In this document: in pieces, positions 21,225 through 28,768 of the stretch
Position numbering within the stretch: position 1 is the stretch's first letter
Layout of the letters: every line of letters begins with the position of its first letter
NCBI RefSeq assembly: GCF_026262505.1
Contig: NC_067203.1
Location: 25,029,411 to 25,093,410, forward strand
Direction of reading: 5' to 3'
DNA: 64,000 bases
From: Trichomonas vaginalis G3
Lineage: Eukaryota > Parabasalia > Trichomonadida > Trichomonadidae
Notes under the pieces: generated by a model
The model's input: only the letters and a program-made list of their open reading frames with translations
What the model was told of the DNA's origin: nothing
Databases searched by the model: none
Program-made: the position numbers and the translations under genes

Positions 21225-21704
21225 TCAAACAAAGCTTATATTCTGTTGAAAGTTTTGTATACTCGTTCGAATATTTATACTTAAACTCAACTCCTGTATT
21301 CCTGTTTCAATGATGCGGATGTTACCTATTTTCATGAATGGTGGCGTTTGACCACAGCATTCGATTTCAGGGTCGAGATAGTCAATGACACATTGTTTCC
21401 CTGTTATTCGTGATATAACATTTTCAAGGTCCTCCTTTGTTAGAATTATTTGGTTCTTGCTTATAAGATTTGTCAAAAGCTTCTTATCGTCTTTGAGTAA
21501 AATTGTTTGGTATAACTGAAGAAGGTAATGGTCTACGTTATCTGAAGGATTTGTTTGAACATTTGTGTAAGGGTTGTCGTTGGCTTCTCTTGAAAGAATT
21601 TGGTCCAGTGGTGGATACTCTAACTTAACATCTGATGTAGCGTTAGCGTTTGAAGCTGTGTTTAAATTCACGGATTTCAGTTCTGGTTCTTTTCTTTCAA
21701 ACAC
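21225..21704 (-). CDS. Maverick protein of unknown function, about 159 aa
   Basis: The frame is open and ends at 21225. No ATG is available at its beginning; the frame opens at a GTG at 21704, so the true start may be lost to an indel. The first 60 residues are Asn/Ser/Thr/Pro-rich, followed by a helical segment (YQTILLKDDKKLLTNLI) and a C-terminal part with CCGQTPPFMKIGNIRI. No family is recognised. It is divergent from the gene at 21721. Confidence 0.5.
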   Translation of the reverse strand: MFERKEPELKSVNLNTASNANATSDVKLEYPPLDQILSREANDNPYTNVQTNPSDNVDHYLLQLYQTILLKDDKKLLTNLISKNQIILTKEDLENVISRITGKQCVIDYLDPEIECCGQTPPFMKIGNIRIIETGIQELSLSINIRTSIQNFQQNISFV

Positions 21705-21720
21705 TCTGAACTATATTTTT

Positions 21721-22148
21721 ATGACAATATTGTTTGTCGTTCGTGAGTCAACATTTGATGTTGGTTCAATTGGAACATTAACGGCACCAGCTAAGATGGA
21801 TTTGCTTCTCATTTCATATAGAATAAAAACCTTTTATATGTATGAAATGAACAATATACTCGACAAGGGTTGAATGTAAAGCTAACGAATGAAAATATTG
21901 TTGAATTCACTGAGACAGGTGCTGTGTATAAAGATGTAGAACTACTGAACAAAAGAGCTAAGGGAAGAAGCAGGAATATGAACAAAGGGTGGAAGCCTAT
22001 AAAAATTTATGTCAATGATGGCTCAGGAGGTTCAAACATAAAGTATGCAGAAAGTTATAGAGTTTATGCTCTCAAGGGAGAGAAGCCTTCATTTAAGAAC
22101 AGCTATTCTAACGCATATCCTCAAAAGCTAACGGAGGGAAGTGGATGA
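21721..22148 (+). pseudogene. Small Maverick gene, frameshifted, about 142 aa
   Basis: The first 50 codons from the ATG at 21721 end in a stop at 21873. The overlapping frame continues with NVKLTNENIVEFTETG to 22148, so one indel near 21865 probably splits a single gene. The second half is basic (KRAKGRSRNMNKGWKPIKIYV) with a Gly/Ser turn. The function is unknown. Confidence 0.45.
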
Positions 22149-22286
22149 TATGAATGACAGCAAAAATATTAACAGAAATGGCGACAGAGATGCATGGAAT
22201 TTGTTTACCATCAGTCAGTTGAAGGTTAAACTTTTAAAACAATGTTGGTCGTTCCCATGGAATATTTTTGACTTTAATGGTATTAG

Positions 22287-23119
22287 TCATGATATGAATC
22301 TCAAGGTATGAACGAGGAGAGATGAGAGACTTATATGCTCCCAAATTTCTTCAAAAGGTAATGTTATACCTGACTGTTTCCAAATGAGTTCAATATCATA
22401 ACGTGAGAAACCTTGAAAGATAACGAAGTCAGTTATGAGACGTTTTATGTTTAAAGCTAAAAACCTCCATGTTTGCATAAGTATTGCTACAGTTAAATGG
22501 TAATGTCTGACTTTAGTAATGATGTTAGCTAATGGTGAGTCAGGCTTTGAAACTAAACCTTTTCCGGCGAAGTCGTCACAAACCAATAAAGTGTTTGAAG
22601 GATATTTTTTGAAGGGGTATTTTGAAAGTTTTGATAGAATGTAGTTTGTAAGTCGTTTCATATCGTAAACTCCTGAGTATTGACGTAAGTGGTGTTTGTC
22701 AATAATTCTTTCCATCTCTTCTGAAGTCTTTTGCATTCCTGACTGTATAAATTCAACGATGGCATAATATTTCCTCTTACGTCGAACGTAACGTTGAAGA
22801 AATTCAATGAGTTCGCTATCTGGAACTTTAACGACAGATGCTTGAACTTTTGACATAAATGTTTTCGCTGTTGAGTCCATAGAGTCTGAAGTTGCTGATA
22901 TAATGATTTGGTCATAATATGAGTCATTTCCTAAACGTTCTGTTATGAGTATATGACGAATTAAATTAAATGTCTTACCTGACCCATCTTTCCACAATAG
23001 AAATACACACCATTTGAACAGAACTCATAGTCCTTACTGAAAGGAAGAATGAGAGAAGAGTTAAGTTTGTCTGTAGTTTCATTCATGTCTTCATCTACGT
23101 CATGTATTAAATGCTTCAT
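22287..23119 (-). pseudogene. A32/FtsK-like genome-packaging ATPase, one frameshift
   Basis: In Mavericks and related viruses this enzyme pumps DNA into the capsid. About 277 codons from the ATG at 23119. The P-loop reads DGSGKTFNLIRHIL (about 22985), immediately after a one-base frame change near 22998 that separates the first 40 residues. Walker B is NTLLVCDDFAG (about 22575), followed by a sensor-like AILMQTWR. The helical insert between them (RRKRKYYAIVEF) is typical of the group. The next gene is divergent, with 16 bases between the start codons. Confidence 0.8.
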
Positions 23120-23135
23120 TTTATCTCCATTAAAA

Positions 23136-24014
23136 ATGCAAGTCAGAAATATTCAGAACATAGCACCGAGTCTAACTGACAAGAGTATAAAGATATACTA
23201 TGAACACGTTATGATGAAACCAACCAAAATTCAAGAAAGTCAGTATACTTATGAATATCCAAGACACTGGGTAGAGTATGTAGGAGGTGAGAAAGCTATT
23301 GAAATCAGACAGGTTCGAAGTATTCCAGCGAAGAACAATATTATTGAAGAACTTTAATGTTTTGAGGTATAATGATGAAACAAAGAAGCAAGATAGTTTT
23401 CCCATTGCTGTGTATGTGAACCTAGACACAGGAGATGACATGAAAGTTTTTAACACAAAGCTTCAAACGGTAGTGAGAGAACAACTACTGCGGAAGGGCA
23501 TCCATTACCTTCAGAAGTTACCATAGCATATAATTTTGAAACAAACTCAATAGATTTTAAAGTCATCTCTGCAAAGAAGTCAGGTTTTACATTTAATGAA
23601 GCAGATGTATATTCGAATGAAAACTTCAAAGCTATTGCATGGTTAGATAATGACGATTGCTTTAAGAAAATATTTAAATTCAGTGACTCAACGATGTCAA
23701 TAGATGACCTTCGTGGAATGTTACCATCGATGTTTACAGTAGAAGGTTCAGCAGGATTGCTTACAAGATTGTCAATTGGTGGTATTTGGTCTCGTGAGAA
23801 CATTGTTATAAAATCCAGTATAAGTGAATTTGCTGAAGAATCTATATTATGTCTTTCAAACTACATGTATTCGCCACCGAAGCATTATAGTATAACAAAC
23901 TTTGTCAGTAAGTTTAACATAAGACTTGTCGAACCTTCTTCAATGAAAGATGTTGTGCTACCTAAAGATGGAAAGGATGGACTCATTATTGAGATGATTT
24001 TAATAGCATATTAA
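23136..24014 (+). pseudogene. Capsid-like protein (paralogue of 7289-8146), frameshifted
   Basis: About 293 codons from the ATG at 23136; frames change near 23345 and 23500. It is rich in predicted beta strands (SFPIAVYVNLDTGDD; VSKFNIRLVEPSSMKDVVL). Parallels with the protein at 7289 are an aromatic strand near residue 40 (YTYEYPRHWVEYV against VTFKFPTDWIVNI), an IWSR/IWDR block and the near-identical end LPKDGKDGLIIE against LPPDGKDCLYIE. The context (ATPase before, two probable virion genes directly after) supports a virion role. The stop codon directly abuts the next ATG. Confidence 0.5.
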
Positions 24015-24239
24015 ATGAGCTTGTTCTTGAAGGTCATTCATGATGAAATAACTGTTGTAGAAGATGTTAGCAATTGTTCAGACATTTTGAAGCGAATAGA
24101 TGAGATAAGAAAGAAGTTAGATAGACCGCAAAGCGGTGAGGACGAAGTCCATGAGAATGTTTATGTTTCATTGACTTTCTCCAGTAACGAGAACTTTTAT
24201 GAGATAATATTGAAGAGAGATGATTTTAATATGGTGTAA
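24015..24239 (+). CDS. Small Maverick protein, 74 aa, with hairpin-encoded insert
   Basis: The ORF is intact. Its ATG directly follows the TAA of the previous gene, and its own TAA is directly followed by the next ATG, so three genes are packed without any spacer. The protein has a short hydrophobic start, a helix (DILKRIDEIRKKLD) and strands at the end. Residues RPQSGEDEVHE come from a GC-rich double-hairpin module at 24125-24154. The function is unknown. Confidence 0.6.
   Translation: MSLFLKVIHDEITVVEDVSNCSDILKRIDEIRKKLDRPQSGEDEVHENVYVSLTFSSNENFYEIILKRDDFNMV
24125..24154 (+). repeat. GC-rich double-hairpin module inside the 74-aa gene
   Basis: ACCGC-AAA-GCGGT, then GA, then GGAC-GAA-GTCC, then ATGAG. 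It has the same layout and reading frame as the module in the polymerase gene on the opposite strand at 11921-11949. It encodes RPQSGEDEVHE in a protein otherwise unrelated to the polymerase. Confidence 0.8.
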
Positions 24240-24755
24240 ATGGTAGCTTGGGCAGCTTTAGGCGCAATGGGAACAAAAGCATTAGCATTTGGAGCAAAAG
24301 CACTTGGAGCTTATGACGCAGTAAATAAAATGAGTGGAGGAAGGGTTTCGAAGACATTAGATGCAAATAAAGGAAAGATTGGAGGCTGGGTTGCAAAGAA
24401 GTTAAGATTAAATAAAATAGGGCTCATAAATAAAGCATCCAATTTGGTTGCGACTGAGTCGGAAAATGCTTTAGGAAAGGACGATGAGTTTTCAAAACAT
24501 GCAAAAGACTTTAATGACCAGATGAAAGGTGAAACAATGCATTTAAATAGAGTCGATGGAACTCTTCCTCCACCAGTAGTTCTTCCGTATGGTCCCTATG
24601 GAATGTATGGAAACCCTTACGAAAGACCATTTGACCCATTGACTGGTGGAAGTAACTGGTATCATTACGGACGAAGAAGAAAGACAGTTAAGCTGGAGAC
24701 AGACGTGAAGAAAGCAACTAAAAAGAAACCAAGGAAGAGAGTTATAAAGCAATGA
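24240..24755 (+). CDS. Gly/Ala-rich, basic probable minor virion protein, 171 aa
   Basis: The ORF is intact. The N-terminus is a hydrophobic Gly/Ala helix (VAWAALGAMGTKALAFGAKALGAYDAV). The middle is Lys-rich, then comes a Pro/Gly/Tyr-rich stretch (LPYGPYGMYGNPYERPFDP), and the C-terminus is strongly basic (KKATKKKPRKRVIKQ). This mix of an amphipathic start and a DNA-binding-like tail recalls minor capsid or core proteins of adenovirus-like particles, but no sequence homology is claimed. It is last in a three-gene run with no spacers and is followed by a palindromic repeat. Confidence 0.6.
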   Translation: MVAWAALGAMGTKALAFGAKALGAYDAVNKMSGGRVSKTLDANKGKIGGWVAKKLRLNKIGLINKASNLVATESENALGKDDEFSKHAKDFNDQMKGETMHLNRVDGTLPPPVVLPYGPYGMYGNPYERPFDPLTGGSNWYHYGRRRKTVKLETDVKKATKKKPRKRVIKQ

Positions 24756-24911
24756 ATTCAAGTGGGTGAAAAAAGAGGTGAAAAAAGAGGTGAGATTTCA
24801 CCACTTCACCTAAATTTATTTTTGTGCTATGTTTTCATACGTGTGAGGGTGGTGATATCATTAATTTTTAAGTTTATTTTTAAGTTTATTTTTTATTTTA
24901 TTTTTATATAA
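24756..24911. repeat. Palindromic terminator-like repeat and T-rich leader
   Basis: After the stop codon, GGTGAAAAAAGA repeats run into a stem AGGTGAGATTTCACC and CACTTCACC (24765-24810). A stretch of TTTATTTTTAAG units follows, leading into TATATAAATG at 24912. The first part is probably a terminator and the second the promoter-leader of the next gene. Confidence 0.55.
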
Positions 24912-25232
24912 ATGACGAAAACTATTGAGATAACAAACTACAACGGTCATGAGTTCAAGAATTTGTTCTTCGTTCCTCGTGAAAATACATTCTATCAGAT
25001 ACGAGGGAGAAAGGGTAAAGTTAGTTTGAGCGTTTACGACAACAAACATAATGGGAGATATATAAAAGCAATAGATACAAATGGTAAACGTGTTTCATTA
25101 GCTTTGTCAAAACTTACAGGTATAAACTATGACAGTGATTTTGACCTATATGAAGAAGAAAGTGAGTCAGAAGATTATGAGCTGTTATGTGAAGCACAGC
25201 AATGGGAAGCGCTGCAATACTTTTGTAAATGA
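24912..25232 (+). CDS. Maverick protein of unknown function, 106 aa
   Basis: This intact ORF has the T-rich TATATAAATG leader. The protein is strand-rich at the start (FKNLFFVPRENTFYQIRG), has a basic middle (KHNGRYIKAIDTNGKRVSLALSK) and ends with an acidic run (YEEESESEDYELL). No family is recognised. Confidence 0.6.
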   Translation: MTKTIEITNYNGHEFKNLFFVPRENTFYQIRGRKGKVSLSVYDNKHNGRYIKAIDTNGKRVSLALSKLTGINYDSDFDLYEEESESEDYELLCEAQQWEALQYFCK

Positions 25233-25594
25233 GAACATTAGTGGGAACGTTAGTGAGAACGTTTATTTTTTCATTAGTGAAGTCGTTAGCGAAAATGTTG
25301 GTGAGCTCGTTAGTGAAGTGGTTGGCGGCTTTGTAAATATTTAAGGTTAAGTGAGTGTTGTCGTTTTGTGTTGTAAAATATACGTTACTGGTTTTGTAAA
25401 TATTTAAGGTTATATTGGGTAAGGTGGAACGCAGTGCCGCCGTACCCAAGATAACCATACTAACTTCGCAACATATACCATGTAAAACGCTTGTAAATAG
25501 TTATGTTAGAAAAGTGGTTAGAAAACGTGTTAGATCTAACATGCTAACATAAACATTATTTTTTCTATCTTAAGGAAATTTACGAACAAATCTA
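25233..25594. repeat. Degenerate GTTAGTGAGAACG-type repeats and palindromes, no clear gene
   Basis: Short units related to GTTAGTGAGAACG recur from 25240 to 25325. A 20-base phrase with TTTGTAAATATTTAAGGTTA appears twice (about 25330 and 25391). A perfect 12-base palindrome GTTAGATCTAAC lies at about 25527, next to CTAACATAAACATTATTTTTT, which matches the end of other intergenic palindromes in the element. The block leads into the split KilA-N gene. Confidence 0.5.
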
Positions 25595-25699
25595 ATGGCG
25601 AAACATTCACAAAAGGCACTTATAACGGTATTGAAGTCTTACGTAGAGACAAGGATGGTTACATTAATGCAACAAATATGTGTCAGCAGTTTAGGAAAG
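25595..25699 (+). pseudogene. 5' end of a KilA-N gene, cut by an insertion
   Basis: It starts ATGGCGAAACATTC and, after one missing base near 25615, encodes NGIEVLRRDKDGYINATNMC, the typical beginning of a KilA-N domain. Its last 81 bases (25619-25699) are repeated exactly at 27672-27752, where the gene continues. The simplest reading is that this was one gene interrupted by the element between the two repeats. Confidence 0.7.
25619..25699 (+). repeat. 81-bp direct repeat, left copy (partner 27672-27752)
   Basis: It is identical base for base to 27672-27752 and flanks the inserted element on the left. Sequence on either side of the pair is unrelated. It looks like a target duplication, but at 81 bases it is far longer than the usual 2-10 bases. 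Confidence 0.8.
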
Positions 25700-26004
25700 G
25701 AAACAATAAGAATTACCGAAAAAGTGACAAAACATCAAAAACAGGGAGGGGTCTCAATTTTTATTACTTATATTATTTTACAATATTTATATAAATACTC
25801 TTTATAATATATTTTACTATAAAATTATACCTCAAATTCAAATATTTAAAATATTATTTACATAATTATCTCAAAATTATATTTTTATATATTATTTTTC
25901 ATATGTATAAATCATATAATCTATATCTATGCAAATCTCATCTAAAATTTTTTGAAACAAACCGCTACCATTCTATAATGGTCCATCTTAAATTCATCAT
26001 AAAT

Positions 26005-27023
26005 TCTGGTACATGTTAGTACCAGAGTCTTCAAATCTCAAACACTCTGGTACCAACATGTACCAGACGCGAGTTTCCAATGCCCTCGTACGATTTTCTA
26101 TTAAGATCTTCTTGAATGAGAAGGTCTTCATAGAAACTCGTACGAGGGCTTCTCTTTTAAATACTCTGGTACCTGCTGGTATCGGAGTCGACTTTACAGC
26201 CCTTTCCCCAATTTTGAAGCTGGGGAAAGTTTTCAAGCAATGAAAGGGAAGCTCTCGCTATGAGGTGAAAATCTAGAATTTTTACCTCATAGCGAGTAAT
26301 CCTTTGTTAATTGCTTGAAAACTTTCTTCAAATTATCAAAATTTCGAGGAAAGTTTCCTTGCTTCAAAGTAGAGATGGAGCCCTTTGAGCCACTGCATAT
26401 AGGTCAGTGACTTAAAATACTCCATCTCTACTAGAAATCGCCAAAATTTGGGTCGCAATCTTTGAAATGCGACGCAAGTTTTGGCAATTTCGCGAGGGAC
26501 TTGCTCCATTTGGTGCATAGATTCACACTCTATGCACCAGATGGAACAATTCTTTCGCTGACAGCGGGAAACTTTGTCTGAATAGTTTAACATTCAGACA
26601 AAGTTTTCCGCTGTCAGAGAGGGAATGGAAGGGTAAGAGGTATATATTCATAATGTATACCTCTTACTCTTCCATTCCCTCAAGAAAGTTCAAAAACTTG
26701 GGTGCAATCAGTTCTGATTGCACCCAAGTTTTTGAACTTTATATAAGGAATTGTTGGCTATGATGTACTGATTCATGATCAGTACATCATAGCCAACAAT
26801 TCCTTCGCAAACAGTGGGAAACTTTGTCTGAATAGTTTAACATTCAGACAAAATTTCCCGCTGTCAGGGAGGGAATTAGAGGGTGGGAGATATATAGATA
26901 GACTATAAATCTCTCACCCTTTAATTCCCTCAAGAAAGTTCAAAAACTTGGTGCAATCAGAACTGATTGCACCCAAGTTTTTGAATTTTGTATAAGGAAT
27001 TGTTGGCTATGATGTGGATAGCC
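26005..27023. repeat. Tandem array of about 14 distinct long hairpins
   Basis: Successive stems, given as left arm / right arm: 26005-26027/26045-26067; 26083-26112/26119-26148; 26164-26173/26178-26187; 26202-26210/26221-26229; 26225-26271/26280-26326 (interrupted); 26369-26395/26405-26431; 26440-26457/26468-26485; 26501-26520/26530-26549; 26558-26583/26592-26617; 26619-26648/26652-26681; 26685-26711/26714-26740 (27 of 27 paired); 26745-26772/26778-26805 (28 of 28); 26811-26833/26842-26864; 26869-26897/26903-26931; 26935-26960/26963-26989. Loops are mostly 2-10 bases. The last four repeat the preceding four with a period of 250 bases. Stem sequences otherwise differ from one another. Confidence 0.9.
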
Positions 27024-27557
27024 GCTGCCAGACCAAATGAATTAACCGTTGTGAATAACGTTTCTGAATCTTTATTTAAAAAGATAAAATATCACGATTT
27101 TGGCTGCGTTAAAAATCAAAGAATTGATGTTTTTGTCAAAAATCTTTTAGAAGAAGTTGCACCCAATTACTTTTATCGTATTAAAAACGATTTACTTCAA
27201 ACAGGTTTTATTCCTTCAATTAGAATTCGCGAGCCTCGATTGACAGATTATAAAACAAAATTGAAAAGAGAAGTTCAATCACGTTTATACCAAGTATTAA
27301 ATTTTGTTCAGAATCAAGAAGCCAATTTGAATCCATTAAGATTTTTATTGGAAAATGCTGAAGAAAAACTTTCTCAAATAAATGAGAAGATACAAAATTC
27401 AATTACATATTTAAGATCGTTTGAAATTCCAAATGAATTGTTAGATACGTATATGTTAGAAATTAATGAATTTTGTTATAATTCTCCAGATTATATTTTA
27501 GAACATTTCGAAGAATTTTTAGATGATTTCAAAGAAAAGAATAATTTAATAGACTAA
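27009..27557 (+). CDS. Possible C-terminal remnant of a transposase, about 182 aa
   Basis: The ORF is open from an ATG at 27009. The N-terminal segment PNELTVVNNVSESLFKKIKY followed by RIDVFVKNLLEE resembles the part after the catalytic core in mutator-type (MULE) transposases, where a TNN..E stretch is followed by an F(I/V)..L helix. No DDE residues are present, so it cannot be active. The rest is helical and acidic (YILEHFEEFLDDFKEKN). Its 5' end coincides with the end of the hairpin array: AAGGAATTGTTGGCTATGAT is both an arm of the stem at 26745 and the start region of this ORF. The family assignment is weak. Confidence 0.4.
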   Translation: MMWIAAARPNELTVVNNVSESLFKKIKYHDFGCVKNQRIDVFVKNLLEEVAPNYFYRIKNDLLQTGFIPSIRIREPRLTDYKTKLKREVQSRLYQVLNFVQNQEANLNPLRFLLENAEEKLSQINEKIQNSITYLRSFEIPNELLDTYMLEINEFCYNSPDYILEHFEEFLDDFKEKNNLID

Positions 27558-27671
27558 AAAATTTATTATTTTTATTTATTGTGAATTTTAAATTGTCACT
27601 TTTTAAGTGTTACCCCCTATTGAAAGTGTCACTTTTTTGAGTGTCACTTTTTCGGAAATTCTTATATACTC

Positions 27672-28273
27672 CTTATAACGGTATTGAAGTCTTACGTAGA
27701 GACAAGGATGGTTACATTAATGCAACAAATATGTGTCAGCAGTTTAGGAAAGACTTTAGAAAGTTGTTGGAAAATAAGTCCTGGGAAGAGTATTATAAGG
27801 CATTTTGTGAAGAATATAGCAACCGTCTGAATTCCGGCGGTTGCTTTTTATACAAAATTCATGCAGGAATTCCTGATGAAATCAAACAGGTTAGAGGAAC
27901 GTATGTAGACCCAAGACTTATAAACTATATAGCAATGTGGGCTTCTCCAAAATATTGCATAGCAGTTGGAAAAATTATGGACTCCATAGACAAGAAAGTT
28001 CATGAGAAGTTAGATGAAGAAGAACTTGAAGATACAGTAGAGAATGCTAAACCTTTGTTTGAAGAAAAAGTTAGAAAAATGTGCGAAAAACAATTAGAAC
28101 ATGAACGTGAGTTATGTTATGGTTATAGAGATTCTCCATTCGAACTAGACCAATGGGAACAAGAAAATTTAAAGAGAGAATTTAGAGAATATGAACTCGC
28201 TAAGATAGCATTAGAAGCTGCAGAAAAGAAGTTAAAAGCTTGGGGTCGTTTTGTACAAAAATATTGTGAGTAA
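27672..28273 (+). pseudogene. KilA-N gene, main part, separated from its start by the insertion
   Basis: The open frame extends back to 27641 but has no ATG there, because the upstream sequence belongs to the inserted element. The KilA-N domain runs from NGIEVLRRDKDGYINATNMC through an aromatic KSWEEYYKAF stretch to GTYVDPRLINYIAMWASPKY. The C-terminal 90 residues are a charged coiled coil ending KAWGRFVQKYCE. The first 81 bases duplicate 25619-25699. KilA-N is DNA-binding. The gene is followed closely by hairpin modules. Confidence 0.75.
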
Positions 28274-28768
28274 ATGAACCATTTATTTTTGTCATAAAGA
28301 CGCAACGTGGCGGGGCATAGCCCATGACCCAAAAATAAATTTTATCGTTAAGTGACTCAAAGAGTCCGGAGACAAAGTCTCATGGTTTCAGGTTATTCAA
28401 TAATTAATTATTTTTGAAGAACTGAAGGTGTCACTACGTCACCATGTGTCACTCGGTTAATTAACTTCTCTGAAAAAATGAGACAACATGACATTTTGAC
28501 AACAGTCCTGGAAATAAATTTTATCGTTAAGTGACTCAAAGAGTCCGGAGACAAAGTCTCATGTTTACGTTAATGGTTTCAGGTTATTCAATAATTAATT
28601 ATTTTTGAAGAACTGAAGGTGTCACTACGTCACCATGTGTCACTCGGTTAATTAACTTCTCTGAAAAAATGAGACAACATGACATTTTGACAACAGTCCT
28701 GGAAATAAGATGCAGTCCAAAAATAAAGTTAGTTTTAAAATTATTTTTATTTTTTTATTCCTATATAA
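28274..28768. repeat. Two tandem units of about 180 bp with hairpin modules upstream of the helicase gene
   Basis: A GC-rich module lies at 28299-28328 (ending GGGCATAGCCCATGAC). Two head-to-tail units then start at 28334 and 28512; the second contains 12 extra bases. Each unit has GACTC-AAA-GAGTC and GAGAC-AAA-GTCTC hairpins (28354-28384 and 28533-28563), an ATTCAATAATTAATTATTTTT tract and GGTGTCACTACGTCACC. The same unit without the hairpins occurs in reverse at 31120-31640. The last 40 bases are a T-rich leader with TATATAAATG. Confidence 0.75.

Larger units (their letters stand above)
25700..27671. mobile_element. Transposon-like insert with inverted ends, hairpin array and one ORF
   Basis: A 24-base inverted repeat lies close to both ends (25706-25729 and 27642-27665, 23 of 24 matching, core CCGAAAAAGTGACA). 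The sub-repeat AGTGTCACTTTTT recurs inside the right end at about 27595 and 27625. The interior holds an AT-rich part (25760-26000), an array of about 14 hairpins (26005-27023) and an ORF at 27009-27557. The insert splits a KilA-N gene and is flanked by an 81-base direct repeat. No complete transposase is present, so it would be non-autonomous. Confidence 0.7.

Noticed and set aside
22150-22311. 53-codon plus-strand ORF before the ATPase stop
   Set aside because: It overlaps the end of the opposite ATPase gene, lacks the T-rich leader seen for other element genes and shows no domain.
25997-26593. Short minus-strand frames over the hairpin array
   Set aside because: Palindromes create mirrored open frames on both strands. 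Their peptides look random and have no leader or promoter context.
26005-27023. CRISPR-like array
   Set aside because: Units are self-complementary and differ from each other. There are no identical repeats with unique spacers and no cas genes, and the context is eukaryotic.
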